DNA from: Actinomadura hallensis | Lineage (GTDB): Bacteria > Actinomycetota > Actinomycetes > Streptosporangiales > Streptosporangiaceae | Direction: 5' to 3' | DNA: 64,000 nt | Assembly (NCBI RefSeq): GCF_006716765.1 | Contig: NZ_VFPO01000001.1 | Span: 434,001-498,000, forward strand | Shown: positions 39,762 to 50,454 of the stretch, in pieces | Position numbering within the stretch: position 1 is the stretch's first letter | How the letters are laid out: every line of letters starts with the position of its first letter | The notes under the pieces: model-generated | The model's database searches: none | What the model was told of the DNA's origin: nothing | Seen by the model: only the letters and a program-made list of their open reading frames with translations | Made by a program: the position numbers and the translations under genes

Positions 39762-40232
39762 ATGGACCTGGTTGCTCTGGAAGAGATCCGGCGGCTGAAG
39801 TACCGCTACCTGCGCTGCGTCGACCTGAAGCTGTGGGACGAGTTCGCCGAGGTGTTCACCGAGGACGCCGTCGCCGAGTATGACACCCCCGTGCTCGGCA
39901 AGACCCTCAGGTTGGAGGGGCGGGACGCCATCGTCGAGTACATGCGGGGCAATCTCGGGCCCGACAAGATCTCCACGCACACCGCGGGGGCGCCCGAGAT
40001 CGACATCGACGGGGACCGGGCCACCGGCGTCTGGGCGCTGGACGACTCGATCATCCTCGTCGAGCAGCGCCTGCTCATCCGGGGCGCCGCGTTCTACCAC
40101 GACGTCTACCGGCGCGAAGACGGGCGGTGGCTGGTCGAGAAGACCGGCCACCGCCGCACCTACGAGTACATGGTGTCGCTCGACGACCTGCCCAGCCTCA
40201 AGTTCACCGCGGGGACGCCGGCATCCCGATGA
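39762..40232 (+). CDS. SnoaL/NTF2-like protein
   Basis: A 156-residue NTF2-fold protein: an N-terminal helix (LVALEEIRRLKYRYLRCVDL), FAEVFTEDAVAEYDT, then the curved sheet (DDSIILVEQRLLIRGAAFYH and DGRWLVEKTGHRRTYEY). Family members act as isomerases, dehydratases or cyclases on polyketide or steroid-like compounds. It opens a run of co-directed genes up to the sulfotransferase, separated from the next gene by 99 bases. Confidence 0.8.
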   Translation: MDLVALEEIRRLKYRYLRCVDLKLWDEFAEVFTEDAVAEYDTPVLGKTLRLEGRDAIVEYMRGNLGPDKISTHTAGAPEIDIDGDRATGVWALDDSIILVEQRLLIRGAAFYHDVYRREDGRWLVEKTGHRRTYEYMVSLDDLPSLKFTAGTPASR

Positions 40233-40331
40233 CCGGGACCCGGCGTTGCCGCTGGATAGAACGGGTTCTACCGTCCGTCCGAGCTGCGTGCGGTGACGCG
40301 CGCAGCGATGTCGCGATCCCAGGGGAGTCCG

Positions 40332-41531
40332 GTGGCCAACGACTCAGCCGCAGGCGCCACGCGCGCGTTCGCCGAGGCGATCGCCGAGGCCGAGCAGATC
40401 ATCCGCGGTGCGCCGCACGTCAAGACCGACCAGGACCTGGCCGAGGGGCTCGACTACCTCGCCGGCAGCATCAAGGCGTCGCTGCACATGGTGCAGGCGT
40501 ACCAGCACGACTATCCGTACTTCGCCTCGTCCACCGGCCCGTACACGAAGCTCGGCCTCGACAATCCCGACACCCTGTACTTCCACGCCTACATCAGGGA
40601 TGACGCGGAGTACGTCGTGACCGGGCGGCGGGGGACGACGGCCGACCTCAGTTTCCAGATCATGAACGGCGACTACTCGCCCACGCAGTCGCCCGACAGC
40701 CTCACCGCGTTCGACGACCGCGAGCTGGACATCGCGCCGGACGGGACGTTCCAGGTCCGTTTCGGCCCGCCCAAGGACGACCCCGGGCCCGGCTACGTCA
40801 CGCTGGCGCCCGGCTCGGCGATGCTGATCGTCCGGGAGGTGTTCAGCGACTGGGAGAACGAGCGGCCCGGCGAGATCCGCATCCACCGCGCCGACACGCT
40901 CGGCACGTCCCCGCCGCCCGTCACCGCCGACAGGATGGCCCGCCGGTACGCGGTCGCGGGGAAGATGCTGGTGGCGCGGCTGCGGACGTTCCTGGCGTTT
41001 CCCGAGTGGCACTACCTGAACCTGCCGGTGAACACGCTGACCGAGCCGCGTCCCACGCCGGGCGGGCTGGCCACGCAGTTCTCGTCCGTCGGGCACTACG
41101 ACCTGGACGACGACGAGGTCATGGTGATCACCGCGCCGGCCGCCGACCGGGACGTCGCGCCCTACCAGGGCTTCCAGCTCGGCAGCATGTGGTACGTCTC
41201 GCTCGACTACATCAACCACCAGACCAGCCTCACCGCCGACCAGGCCCGCGTGGACGACGACGGCATGATCCGGTACGTGGTCAGCGAACGCGATCCCGGC
41301 CTCGCCAACTGGATCGAGCGGACCGGTCACCGCCGCGGCTACCTGCAGTTCCGCTGGCAGCGCCTCACCCGCGACCTCACCCCGGCGGACGGCCCGACCG
41401 CCGAGGTGATGCGGTTCGACGAGCTGCCGCGCCGCCTGCCGTACTACGAGCGGCAGCGGGTCACCGAGCGGGAGTGGCGGGAGCGGATCGCGGCCCGGCA
41501 GGTCGCCGTCGCGCGGCGGATGCTCGGATGA
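40332..41531 (+). CDS. DUF1214-domain protein
   Basis: A 399-residue protein of the DUF1214 (VPA0450/YlxP-unlike) family, recognised by KLGLDNPDTLYFHAYIRDDA, GPGYVTLAPGSAMLIVREVF and the C-terminal QLGSMWYVSLDYINHQTSL. The biochemical function of the family is not established; members often lie with catabolic or lipid genes. GTG 40332 follows GGGGAG; its stop overlaps the next ATG by four bases, so it is coupled to the SDR. Confidence 0.8.
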   Translation: MANDSAAGATRAFAEAIAEAEQIIRGAPHVKTDQDLAEGLDYLAGSIKASLHMVQAYQHDYPYFASSTGPYTKLGLDNPDTLYFHAYIRDDAEYVVTGRRGTTADLSFQIMNGDYSPTQSPDSLTAFDDRELDIAPDGTFQVRFGPPKDDPGPGYVTLAPGSAMLIVREVFSDWENERPGEIRIHRADTLGTSPPPVTADRMARRYAVAGKMLVARLRTFLAFPEWHYLNLPVNTLTEPRPTPGGLATQFSSVGHYDLDDDEVMVITAPAADRDVAPYQGFQLGSMWYVSLDYINHQTSLTADQARVDDDGMIRYVVSERDPGLANWIERTGHRRGYLQFRWQRLTRDLTPADGPTAEVMRFDELPRRLPYYERQRVTEREWRERIAARQVAVARRMLG

Positions 41532-42316
41532 GGGCCGCCGGGCTGCTGGACGGCAAGGTCGTCGTCATATCCGGCGTCGGCCCCGGCCTGGGGCGCGGGC
41601 TCGCCCTCCAGTGCGCGAGGGCGGGCGCGGACGTGGTGCTGGCCGCGCGCAACGAGGAACGGCTCGCCGAGGTCGCCAAGGAGGTCGGGGAGATCGGCCG
41701 CCGCGCGGTGCCGGTGACCGCCGACATCAACGACCATGCCGCCTGCGAACGGCTCGCCGAGACGGCGCGGAACGAGTTCGGCCGGGTGGACGGCCTGGTC
41801 AACAACGCGTTCGCGACGCCGCCGCTGAAGGACCTCACCAGGGTCGACCTCGACGCCGTGCGGCGCGGGTTCGAGACGAACGTGCTGGCCGCGCTGCATC
41901 TGACGCGGCTGCTCGTCCCGGCGCTGGAGGAGACCGGCGGCTCCGTCGTGATGATCAACTCGGCGGTGCTGCGGCACTCGCGGCGGACGTTCGGCGCCTA
42001 CAAGATGGCCAAGGCGGCGCTCCTCGCCATGGCGCAGAACCTCGCGACGGAGCTCGGCCCGCGCGGTGTCCGCGTCAACACGATCGCGCCCGGCTACATC
42101 TGGGCCGACAACCTCAAGTGGTACTTCGACCACCTCGCGAAGAAGCGCGGCGTCACGGCGCAGCACATCTACGACGAGAACGCCGCCACCACGGACCTCG
42201 GCAGGCTCCCCGAACCGGACGAGGTCGCCGACGCCGTGGTGTTCATGCTGTCGCCGCTCGCCCGCGCCGTCACCGGCCAGTGCCTGGACGTCAACGCCGG
42301 CGAATGGCACCACTAG
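41528..42316 (+). CDS. Short-chain dehydrogenase/reductase
   Basis: A 262-residue SDR: SGVGPGLGRG cofactor loop (a variant of TGxxxGxG), VNNAF, catalytic Ser in INSAV, Tyr-x-x-x-Lys in GAYKMAKAAL and APGYIWAD. Members with this pattern act on steroid, acyl or cyclic-alcohol substrates. It overlaps the DUF1214 gene by four bases and is followed by the sulfotransferase after 13 bases, forming a tight operon. Confidence 0.88.
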   Translation: MRAAGLLDGKVVVISGVGPGLGRGLALQCARAGADVVLAARNEERLAEVAKEVGEIGRRAVPVTADINDHAACERLAETARNEFGRVDGLVNNAFATPPLKDLTRVDLDAVRRGFETNVLAALHLTRLLVPALEETGGSVVMINSAVLRHSRRTFGAYKMAKAALLAMAQNLATELGPRGVRVNTIAPGYIWADNLKWYFDHLAKKRGVTAQHIYDENAATTDLGRLPEPDEVADAVVFMLSPLARAVTGQCLDVNAGEWHH

Positions 42317-42329
42317 AAAGGCGCACCGA

Positions 42330-43490
42330 ATGACCCCTGGCCGCGACAGCGTCGGCACCGTCGAGGACCTGCACGCCTCTGCCCGGAAGGTCACCGGCCT
42401 GGACGACTTCGGCGACGACGACTACCTCGAGGGGCTGGAGGTGCTCCTCGCGTCCTACGCCGGGGAGGCCGGCCTGACCCCGCTCGGCAACCGGGCGCAG
42501 CGGGCGATGCTGCGCGGCGCGCTCGCCGCCCGGCAGTTCTCCGAGGCGGCGTGGCGGCGGCACCCCGAGCACGCCGACGTCCCCGTCGAGCGGCCGATCT
42601 TCGTCACCGGGCTGCCCCGCACCGGCACCACCGCGCTGCACCGGCTCCTCACCGCCGACCCCGCCCACCAGGGCCTCGACCTGTGGCTGGCGGAGGTGCC
42701 GCAGCCGCGGCCGCCCCGCGAGACGTGGGCGGACGACCCGGTCTTCCAGGCGATCGACGCCGGGTACCGGCGGCACCACGTCGAGAACCCCGAGTTCATG
42801 GGCGTCCACTACATCTCGGCGGACTCCGTCGAGGAGTGCTGGCAGCTCCTCCGGCAGAGCATGCTGTCGGTCTCGTTCGAGTGCCTGGCGCACGTGCCGT
42901 CCTACTCGTCGTGGCTCGCCGGACGGGACTGGACGCCCGCCTACCGCAGGCACCGCCGCAACCTGCAGCTCATCGGCCTGAACGACCGGGGGCGGCGGTG
43001 GGTGCTGAAGAACCCCAGTCACCTGTTCGCCCTGGACGCGCTGCTGGAGGTCTACCCCGACGCGCTGATCGTCCAGACGCACCGGGACCCGCGCACCGCG
43101 ATGGCGTCGATGTGCAGCCTCGCCGCGCACGCCACCGCGGGCTGGTCGGACGTCTTCACCGGCGCCACCATCGGCCGTGACCAGCTCGAACTGTGGAGCC
43201 GCGGCCTGGAGCGGTTCAGCGCGGAACGCGCCCGGCACGATCCCGCGCGGTTCGTGGACGTCCACTACGGCGACTTCGTCCGCGACCCGATCGGCACGGT
43301 CGAGGGGATCTACCGGCACTTCGGGATCCCGTTCAGCGACGAGGCCCGCGCGGCGATGACCGATCTCCACCGGCAAAGCTCCACCGGCGCCGCGAAACCG
43401 TCCCACCGCTACGCCCTCGAAGACTTCGGCCTCACCCCTGCCCAGATCGAGGAGCGTTTCGCCGGTTACACCCCGGCCCCGCCGCCCTGA
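42330..43490 (+). CDS. Sulfotransferase
   Basis: A 386-residue sulfotransferase-family protein. The PAPS 5'-phosphosulfate loop is FVTGLPRTGTTALHRLL (about 88-104); a catalytic His is likely in the following segment, and the 3'-phosphate contacts appear as LIVQTHRDPRTAMASMCSL and GRRWVLKNPSH. The C-terminal HRYALEDFGLTPAQIEERFA is common in the actinobacterial Sulfotransfer_3 group. These enzymes sulfate alcohols or phenols; with an SDR, NTF2-like and DUF1214 protein upstream, a lipid or steroid-like substrate is plausible. Confidence 0.88.
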   Translation: MTPGRDSVGTVEDLHASARKVTGLDDFGDDDYLEGLEVLLASYAGEAGLTPLGNRAQRAMLRGALAARQFSEAAWRRHPEHADVPVERPIFVTGLPRTGTTALHRLLTADPAHQGLDLWLAEVPQPRPPRETWADDPVFQAIDAGYRRHHVENPEFMGVHYISADSVEECWQLLRQSMLSVSFECLAHVPSYSSWLAGRDWTPAYRRHRRNLQLIGLNDRGRRWVLKNPSHLFALDALLEVYPDALIVQTHRDPRTAMASMCSLAAHATAGWSDVFTGATIGRDQLELWSRGLERFSAERARHDPARFVDVHYGDFVRDPIGTVEGIYRHFGIPFSDEARAAMTDLHRQSSTGAAKPSHRYALEDFGLTPAQIEERFAGYTPAPPP

Positions 43491-43705
43491 CCGGACGGAC
43501 CCGCGCGGGTCAGGCGGCGCGGCCCTCGGTGCAGGGTTTCCGGCGGAAGCGTCCGGCGGTTCAGTGAAGGTGCGGGCGGGCTTTGGCGAGCCTTCAGGTG
43601 AGGTGCGGCTTATCTGGGTGACGGCCGGGTAGTGCACCTGTGCCGTCCTGGGCCGTCAGGCGCCGGACGCCGCTTTGTGAAGCTCGACTTTTAGGGGACG
43701 AGCCG

Positions 43706-44488
43706 ATGACCGAACCGGTTCCGCCGACGCGCAGGAATCGCGCGAGCCTGACCTACAAACTGCGTTACGCCGCCAAGAACCCCGACAAGATCAAGCCGTA
43801 TCTGGCCAGGACGGCGCGTGACCTCAAACTGCGCCTCACCAGCCGCGACCACGTGTCCTACTACCGGGCCGTGATGAAGTCCGACGCCGCCAGGAGCCCC
43901 GAGGCCGCGGTCGGGAGCCGTTCCCACGAGCGGTGGCTCAGGCTCGGCCAGATGCAGTTCGACTACCTGCTCAAACACGGACTCAAGCCGGACGACCGGA
44001 TGCTGGAGATCGGCTGCGGGAACCTGCGGGCAGGGTGGCGCTTCATCGACTACCTCGACGCCGGCAACTACTACGGCATCGACATCTCGCCCGACATCCT
44101 GCTCGCCGCGCAGAACACGCTCGTCCGCCAGGGGCTGGGCGACAAACTGCCGCACCTGACCCTCGTCGACGACCTCAAGCTGCGGTTCCTGCCGTCCGAG
44201 CATTTCTCGGTCGTGCACGCCCACAGCGTGTTCAGCCACTCGCCCCTCGACGTCATCGAGGAATGCCTGTCCAATGTCGGACGCGTCATGGTGCCCGGCG
44301 GGATCTTCGACTTCACGTTCGACCGCACGGAGGGCGCCGAACACCACGTTCTGCGGGAGGACTTCTACTACCGGACCGAAACGCTGACCTCACTCGCCGA
44401 GAAGTACGGATTCGCCGCCCGGTTCATGGAGGACTGGGAGGAACTCCCGCACGGGCAGTCGAAGATCCGCGTCACCAAACCCGCCTGA
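43706..44488 (+). CDS. SAM-dependent methyltransferase
   Basis: A 260-residue class I methyltransferase. SAM loop DDRMLEIGCGNLRAGWRFID, second Asp in YYGIDISPDIL, VVHAHSVFSHSP, MVPGGIFDFTF. The first 60 residues are basic and may be a membrane- or RNA-associated tail (KLRYAAKNPDKIKPYLARTA). ATG 43706 has AGGGGA upstream. No neighbour indicates the substrate. Confidence 0.85.
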   Translation: MTEPVPPTRRNRASLTYKLRYAAKNPDKIKPYLARTARDLKLRLTSRDHVSYYRAVMKSDAARSPEAAVGSRSHERWLRLGQMQFDYLLKHGLKPDDRMLEIGCGNLRAGWRFIDYLDAGNYYGIDISPDILLAAQNTLVRQGLGDKLPHLTLVDDLKLRFLPSEHFSVVHAHSVFSHSPLDVIEECLSNVGRVMVPGGIFDFTFDRTEGAEHHVLREDFYYRTETLTSLAEKYGFAARFMEDWEELPHGQSKIRVTKPA

Positions 44489-44657
44489 CAGGACGCGGCG
44501 CGGGATAGCCGGGCCCGCCGCACCGTCATGGGTGCGCCTAACCGTCGCGGGCGCCGGAGATTGGGAGCGCGCACAGTGTGGCGGCCGGAACCTTGACGGT
44601 CGTCCCCGATGATCGGACGCTTTGGGCTCGGACGATCATCACGAGGGGTTCGCTCCC

Positions 44658-45962
44658 ATGCTGCGACGGCTCATCGCCCTGCTCTGCGCCCTGCTGCTGT
44701 CCCTGTCGGTCGTGTCGCCCGCCCATGCCGACGGGCGGCGCCAGCACCCGCGCCCCGTGGTGTTCGTGCACGGGTTCAGCGGGTCGGCCGGCCAGTTCGA
44801 GACCCAGGCGCGGCGCCTGACGTCCAACGGGTACCCGGACCGGTACATCGAGGCCCACGAGTACGACTCGACGTTCGAGACCACCACCGTGGAGGAGGTC
44901 TACGCGTCGCTGGACGACCGCATCGCGCGGCTCCTCGACCGCACCGGCGCCGACCGGATCGACCTGCTCGCGCACTCGCTCGGCACGGCCCTGATGCAGG
45001 GCTACCTGCGCAGCTCCCCCGAGCGGGCGGCGACCGTCGCGCACTACGTCAACCTCGACGGCGCGACCGCGGACGCCCCGCCCGGCGGTGTGCCCACCCT
45101 GGCGGTGTGGGGTGAGGGGCCGGCCGACCGCGCGATCGGCGGCGCCGAGAACGTGTACTTCTCCGACCAGGCCCACACGCAGGTCGTGACCTCGCCCGAG
45201 ACGTTCGCCCGCTTCTTCGAGTTCTTCAACGGCCGCAGGCCGCGCACGACGCGGATCGTCCCGCAGGGGCACATCTCCCTGTCGGGACGCGCGGTGCTGT
45301 TCCCGTCGAACGTCGGCGCCGGCGGCGCGCGGCTGGAGATCTACCGGGTGAACCCCCTCACCGGCTCGCGCCTCACCCGCCGTCCCCTCGCGTCCTACGA
45401 CCTTCCCGAGGACGGGTCGTGGGGGCCGTTCAAGGGCCGGGGCAACGCGCACTACGAGTTCGCGGTCGTGTGGGACGAGTCGTCCGTCCACCACCTGTAC
45501 TTCCAGCCGTTCCGGCGCGGCAACGGGCTGGTGCGGCTGCTGACGGGCCGTCCCGGCGAGGGCCTGTCGGGGCTCGTGGAGACCGGCGACCACCACGCCG
45601 CGGTCACCATCAGCCGCCAGAAGGAGTGGTGGGGCGACCAGGGGCGCGCGGGCGACGCCCTCTACCTCAACGGGCGGCAGGTCCTGAACGCGGCCAACGC
45701 CCCGCGCACCAAGCGCGCCATCGGGATCTTCGCCTTCGACGCGGGCCGGGACCGCGTCACCGACCTGGGCGAGCCGATCCCGGCGTTCTTCGCGACGCCG
45801 TTCATCACCGGCATGGACGTGTTCCTGCCGGCGGGGCGGCGCCCGATCTCGATCGTGTCCAAGCCCCGCGGCGGGCACGGCCGCGTCGACGCGCTCGCCG
45901 TCCCGGCCTGGCCGTCCAGCGGGCACCGCATCTCCGTCCAGCTGAACGACCACCCGAACTGA
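44658..45962 (+). CDS. Secreted lipase / alpha-beta hydrolase
   Basis: A 434-residue exported protein: signal peptide MLRRLIALLCALLLSLSVVSPAHA, HG motif VVFVHGFSGSAG, nucleophile elbow AHSLG (Ser107), then a C-terminal beta-rich domain of about 200 residues (RLEIYRVNPLTGSRL; HYEFAVVWDESSVHHLYFQP). The first domain matches triacylglycerol lipase/esterase class 2 (LipA-like). The second domain is likely a substrate or carbohydrate-binding module. It is followed by a hairpin terminator. Confidence 0.88.
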   Translation: MLRRLIALLCALLLSLSVVSPAHADGRRQHPRPVVFVHGFSGSAGQFETQARRLTSNGYPDRYIEAHEYDSTFETTTVEEVYASLDDRIARLLDRTGADRIDLLAHSLGTALMQGYLRSSPERAATVAHYVNLDGATADAPPGGVPTLAVWGEGPADRAIGGAENVYFSDQAHTQVVTSPETFARFFEFFNGRRPRTTRIVPQGHISLSGRAVLFPSNVGAGGARLEIYRVNPLTGSRLTRRPLASYDLPEDGSWGPFKGRGNAHYEFAVVWDESSVHHLYFQPFRRGNGLVRLLTGRPGEGLSGLVETGDHHAAVTISRQKEWWGDQGRAGDALYLNGRQVLNAANAPRTKRAIGIFAFDAGRDRVTDLGEPIPAFFATPFITGMDVFLPAGRRPISIVSKPRGGHGRVDALAVPAWPSSGHRISVQLNDHPN

Positions 45963-45989
45963 ACGACGGCCGAACCGACCGGGGCGCCG

Positions 45990-46013
45990 GCCGGGAGGAC
46001 GCTCCCTCCCGGC
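45990..46013 (+). terminator. Hairpin terminator between convergent genes
   Basis: GCCGGGAGG (45990-45998) pairs perfectly with CCTCCCGGC (46005-46013) around a 6-base loop, 28 bases after the lipase stop. It lies between convergent lipase and antiporter genes and could serve both. Confidence 0.65.
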
Positions 46014-46112
46014 GGACCGCCGCCCGCAGCGTACCCGCCCGGCCTTCGGGCGTTGCGGCGGCCGGGCGCGGCGCGGCCGGGAGGCCGGTCCCCCTTCCCG
46101 TCGGGACGGGCT

Positions 46113-47627
46113 TCAGGGGGCGGGCCCGTCCGGGTCGGGGTCGCCGTGCTCGCCGAGCCAGTGGGCGAGGCGTCCGCGGCGGCCCACCGCGCGGAGGCGG
46201 CGTTCGGTGGCCTCGCGGGCGGCCTCGGTGGTGACGATGAGCACCTCGTCCCCCTCGGCCAAGGTGGTCGTGGGGGTCGGGACGAGCGACTCCCCGTCGC
46301 GGACGATCAGGCTGACGACGGACGGGGCGGGCAGCCGCAGCTCGGAGATCTCGACGCCGTGCAGGCGGGAGCCGGGCGGGACGGTCAGCGTGAGCAGCTC
46401 GGCGCCGAGCCTCTCCAGCGGCGCGGCCTCGACCTGGACCTCGCGGGCCTGGTCCGGCTGCGTCACCCCGAGCAGCCGGGCCGCGGCCGGCAGGCTCGGC
46501 CCCTGGACGAGGGTGAACACCACGACGAGCACGAACACCACGTGCAGCAGGTCCAGCGCCCCCTCCACACCCGAGACGATGGGGAATGTGGCCAGCACGA
46601 TCGGCACCGCGCCGCGCAGCCCCGCCCAGGACAGGAAGAGCTGTTCGCGCAGGGGGACGCGGAACCACGGGAGGCACGCCAGCACCGAGACCGGCCGGGC
46701 CACCAGCAGCAGCACCAGGCCCGCCACGACGCCCGCGACGACCGCCTCCGGCAACTGGCCGGGATCGACCAGCAGGCCCAGCATCACGAACAGCCCTATC
46801 TGCCCCAGCCAGCCGGTCCCCTCGGCGAAGGAGCGGCTCGCGGCCCGGTGCGGGAGCCTGGCGTTGCCCAGCACCACCCCGCACACGTAGGCGGAGATGA
46901 TGCCGCTGGCTCCCGCCAGCCCGGCCGCGGCGAACGCGACGACGCCGAAGCCGACGGAGGCGAGCGGGTACAGGCCGGTGGCGGGCAGCGCGATGCGCCG
47001 CAGCGCGAGGACGGCGAGGAACCCGGTGGCCAGGCCGAGGGCGACGCCCGCGCCGAGCTGGAAGAACAGGCTGCCCGCGACGCGGCCGGGGCCGGGGAAG
47101 GCGCCGGTGCCGCTGAACAGCAGCACCAGGATGATCGTGGGCGCGTCGTTGAGTCCCGACTCGGCCTCCAGCAGGCCGCGGAGCCGCGCCGGAAGCGGCA
47201 GCGCCCGCAGCACCGCGAACGTCGCGGCGGCGTCGGTGGACGACACGATCGCGCCCAGCAGCAGCGCGAGGCGCCACTCCAGGCCGAGCAGCAGGTGGAC
47301 GCCGGCGGCGGTGACGACCGTCGACACGGCGACGCCGGCGGTCGCCAGCACCCCCGCGGGCGCGAGCAGCCGCCGCATGCTTGCCCACGACGTGGACATG
47401 CCGCCCTCGATGAGGATGAGGGCCAGCGCGCCGGTGCCGACGGCCTGGGCGACCCGGGCGTCGTCGAAGTCGAGGCCGATCCCGTCCTCGCCGAGGATCA
47501 GCCCGACCGCGAGGAAGAACAGCAGGCTCGGCAGCCCCGCCCCGTGCGCGACGCGAGCCCCGGTGATGCTCGCCAGGAGGACCGAGCCGCCGACGAGCAG
47601 CACGGCGTACATGTGCTGCAGCGTCAT
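46113..47627 (-). CDS. Cation/proton antiporter (CPA1/NhaP2-like) with TrkA-C domain
   Basis: A 504-residue membrane protein with about 12 hydrophobic segments ([38 protein letters not shown]). [17 protein letters not shown] and [11 protein letters not shown] carry the conserved acidic transport residues (STDAA and ESGLND) of the NhaP/KefC-like antiporters. The soluble C-terminus ([31 protein letters not shown]) is a TrkA-C ligand domain that gates the carrier. It exchanges K+ or Na+ for H+. ATG 47627 is the start. Confidence 0.9.
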   Translation of the reverse strand: MTLQHMYAVLLVGGSVLLASITGARVAHGAGLPSLLFFLAVGLILGEDGIGLDFDDARVAQAVGTGALALILIEGGMSTSWASMRRLLAPAGVLATAGVAVSTVVTAAGVHLLLGLEWRLALLLGAIVSSTDAAATFAVLRALPLPARLRGLLEAESGLNDAPTIILVLLFSGTGAFPGPGRVAGSLFFQLGAGVALGLATGFLAVLALRRIALPATGLYPLASVGFGVVAFAAAGLAGASGIISAYVCGVVLGNARLPHRAASRSFAEGTGWLGQIGLFVMLGLLVDPGQLPEAVVAGVVAGLVLLLVARPVSVLACLPWFRVPLREQLFLSWAGLRGAVPIVLATFPIVSGVEGALDLLHVVFVLVVVFTLVQGPSLPAAARLLGVTQPDQAREVQVEAAPLERLGAELLTLTVPPGSRLHGVEISELRLPAPSVVSLIVRDGESLVPTPTTTLAEGDEVLIVTTEAAREATERRLRAVGRRGRLAHWLGEHGDPDPDGPAP

Positions 47628-47814
47628 CGCGTCCCCCGACCGCTTCACCTGCCCTAGGACGCATCTTCCCCCGCCGGGACGGACTCCCGCACCCGCCGTC
47701 CCGGCGGGGACGACCCTGTTCGAGCGGAGAAGTGTGATCTGCGGACGGAGGGTAACGACATACCGGCGGCGCACCGGGACGCAGAGCCATCGGCCGGGAG
47801 AGGGGGTGACCGCG

Positions 47815-50454
47815 ATGGCGGACGACGCGGGCCTGGGGACCCTGACGACGCGGATTCCGGCGCGCATGGACCGGCTTCCGTGGTCGCGCTTCCACTGGAT
47901 GATCGTGGTCGGGCTGGGGACGGTGTGGATCCTCGACGGGCTCGAGGTGACCATCGTCGGGTCCATCGCCGCGCGGCTCACCGAGGAGGGCAGCGGCATC
48001 GGCCTGACCCCGGCCGACATCGGGTACGCCGCCGCCATCTACGTCGCGGGCGCGTGTACCGGCGCGCTGCTGTTCGGGCAGCTCACCGACCGGTTCGGGC
48101 GCAAGAAGCTGTTCATCCTGACGCTCCTCGTCTACGTCCTGGCGACGGTCGCGACGGCGTTCGCGTTCGCGCCCTGGTACTTCTTCGTCTTCCGGTTCAT
48201 CACCGGGATGGGCATCGGCGGCGAGTACGCGGCGATCAACTCGGCGATCGACGAGCTGATCCCCGCCCGCGCCCGCGGCCGCGTCGACATCATCATCAAC
48301 GGCAGCTACTGGCTGGGGGCCGCGCTCGGCTCCCTGGCCGCCGTGCTGCTGCTCAACACCGCTCTGCTCCCGATGGACATCGGATGGCGGGTGGCGTTCG
48401 CCGTGGGCGGCGTCCTCGGCTTCGTCATCATGCTCGTCCGGCGGCACGTCCCGGAAAGCCCCCGGTGGCTGTTCATCCACGGGCGCGAGGAGGAGGCCGA
48501 ACGGCTCGTCGACGGCATCGAGCAGAGGGTCCGCGAGGAGACCGGCCAGGAGCTGGAGGAGCCGGGCGAGAGCATCACGGTCCGGCAGCGCAAGGTCATC
48601 CCGTTCCGGCAGATCGCGGCCGTCGCGTTCAAGACCTACCCGCGGCGGGCCGTGCTCGGGTTCGCCCTGTTCGTGGGGCAGGCGTTCCTGTACAACGCGG
48701 TGACGTTCGACCTCGGGACGATCCTGAGCGGAGTCTTCGAGGTCGCGTCCGGGACGGTGCCGTACTTCTTCGCGCTGTTCGCGCTCGGCAACTTCCTCGG
48801 CCCGCTCCTGCTCGGGCGGCTGTTCGACACCGTCGGCCGCGTGCCGATGATCGCCGGGACGTACTTCGCGTCCGCCGGGCTGACCATCCTGCTCGGCGTC
48901 ATGCTCGCGAGCGGGACGCTCTCGACGTGGACGTTCATGGCGCTGATCGGCGTGACGTTCTTCTTCGCCTCCGCGGGCGCCAGCTCCGCCTACCTGACGG
49001 TCAGCGAGATCTTCCCCATGGAGACCCGGGCGCTGGCCATCGCGTTCTTCTACGCGATCGGCACGGCCGCCGGCGGCATCACGGGCCCGCTCGTGTTCGG
49101 CAACCTGATCGACACCGGCGAGGCGGGGCTGATCGCGATCGGGTTCTTCATCGGCGCGGCGATCATGGGGATGGGCGGCGTCGCGGAGCTGTTCTACGGC
49201 GTCCGCGCCGAACGGGTGTCCCTGGAGAACATCGCCAGGCCGCTCACCGCGGAGGAGGCCGAGCGTGAGGCCGCCGCGGCCGGCGAGGCCGCCCCGGAGA
49301 AGGGCGCGCCGGAGGAGGGCGCGCCGGAGGCCGCCGAGGAGGTGCGGCCGGGGATGCGCCCCGCGCTGGAGGCCCGCCGCGACGCCGAGGAGCAGCGGGC
49401 CCGCGCGGCCGAGCACCGCGCCGTCGTCCACCGGCTGAAGCCCCGCGCGGACGCGGGGGACCACGACGCCGCCGTCCGGCTGCGGGTGGAGGAGGTCCTC
49501 GCGCAGATGGCCGAGTGGGAGGCCGAGCGCCTGACGGAGGAGGCCGCCGCCCACGACGAGCGGCTCGCCGCCGAGGACGCCGCGAGCGACGGTGAGCGCC
49601 GCGGCGCCCTGGAGCGCGCGGCCGCCGCCGAGGAGCGCGCCCGCTCCCTGCGGGAGCGCATCGAGGCGATCACCGCCGCGAACGAGGAGGACACCGACCT
49701 CCACGCGGCCCTGGCCGACGCCGCGGCCGAGCGTGCGCGGGCCCGCGAGCAGCGCGCGATGGCCGAGGACGCCCGGACGCGGGCCGCCGGGCTGGAGGGC
49801 GTCGAGGCGGAGATCGCGAACCTCCAGGCGGAGACGTTCGGCGAGTGGGAGCGGATGCACGAGGAACTGGCGCTCGCCCATGAGGCCCGTGCCGAGGGGA
49901 ACCGGGAGGAGGCCGCCCGGCACGAGGACCAGGCCGGCGTCCACCGCGCCCGCGCCGCGTCCGCCGCCGACCGGATGGAGGCCGCGCAGCACCGCTCCGC
50001 CGCCGCGTCCCTCGCCGCGGAGGCCGGGACCGCCGAGCAGGTGCAACGGGAGCGGGCGGAGGCGGAGGAGCGGCGCCGCGCCGCCAGGGAGCGCGACGAG
50101 CGCATCCGCCAGCGCCTCCTGCGGAGGGAGCACCGGCGGGCCGCGGGATGGCGGCGCCTGCTGCCGGGCCCCGGAGCGTCCTTCTACTCGCCCGGGATGC
50201 TCGGGACGGCGAGCCGCTGGACGACCGAGGCCGACCTCGCTCTGGACCGCGAGGTCAACGCCATCGCGCAGGCTCTCAACGAGCACGGCACGACCGGCCG
50301 CCAGCGGCTCGCCGAACTGGTGGGCGCCCGGTACTGGGGGCCGGGCCGGTTCCGCGCGGCGCTGCGGGAGGCCGTCCACGAGGGGCTGGCCCAGCCCAAG
50401 GCGCACAACAGGTTCGCCCCGCCGTCCGGCGGCGCCGACGAGGAGCCGGATTGA
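47815..50454 (+). CDS. MFS transporter fused to a long coiled-coil tail
   Basis: An 879-residue protein. Residues about 20-460 are a 12-helix MFS metabolite:H+ symporter: [20 protein letters not shown], then [17 protein letters not shown] (loop 2-3 motif), [20 protein letters not shown] and [16 protein letters not shown]. Residues about 520-785 are an Ala/Glu/Arg-rich coiled coil ([36 protein letters not shown]), and 800-879 a basic winged-helix-like end ([20 protein letters not shown]). MFS carriers are normally 400-550 residues, so the tail is unusual. ATG 47815 is chosen; GTG 47806 is possible. A tiny gene overlaps its stop. Confidence 0.85.
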   Translation: MADDAGLGTLTTRIPARMDRLPWSRFHWMIVVGLGTVWILDGLEVTIVGSIAARLTEEGSGIGLTPADIGYAAAIYVAGACTGALLFGQLTDRFGRKKLFILTLLVYVLATVATAFAFAPWYFFVFRFITGMGIGGEYAAINSAIDELIPARARGRVDIIINGSYWLGAALGSLAAVLLLNTALLPMDIGWRVAFAVGGVLGFVIMLVRRHVPESPRWLFIHGREEEAERLVDGIEQRVREETGQELEEPGESITVRQRKVIPFRQIAAVAFKTYPRRAVLGFALFVGQAFLYNAVTFDLGTILSGVFEVASGTVPYFFALFALGNFLGPLLLGRLFDTVGRVPMIAGTYFASAGLTILLGVMLASGTLSTWTFMALIGVTFFFASAGASSAYLTVSEIFPMETRALAIAFFYAIGTAAGGITGPLVFGNLIDTGEAGLIAIGFFIGAAIMGMGGVAELFYGVRAERVSLENIARPLTAEEAEREAAAAGEAAPEKGAPEEGAPEAAEEVRPGMRPALEARRDAEEQRARAAEHRAVVHRLKPRADAGDHDAAVRLRVEEVLAQMAEWEAERLTEEAAAHDERLAAEDAASDGERRGALERAAAAEERARSLRERIEAITAANEEDTDLHAALADAAAERARAREQRAMAEDARTRAAGLEGVEAEIANLQAETFGEWERMHEELALAHEARAEGNREEAARHEDQAGVHRARAASAADRMEAAQHRSAAASLAAEAGTAEQVQRERAEAEERRRAARERDERIRQRLLRREHRRAAGWRRLLPGPGASFYSPGMLGTASRWTTEADLALDREVNAIAQALNEHGTTGRQRLAELVGARYWGPGRFRAALREAVHEGLAQPKAHNRFAPPSGGADEEPD

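Noticed and set aside
45805..50406. 1533-residue open frame on the minus strand
   Set aside because: It is the shadow of the lipase end, antiporter region and MFS gene; composition is Arg/Pro/Gly-rich with no domains, while the plus-strand MFS reads perfectly.
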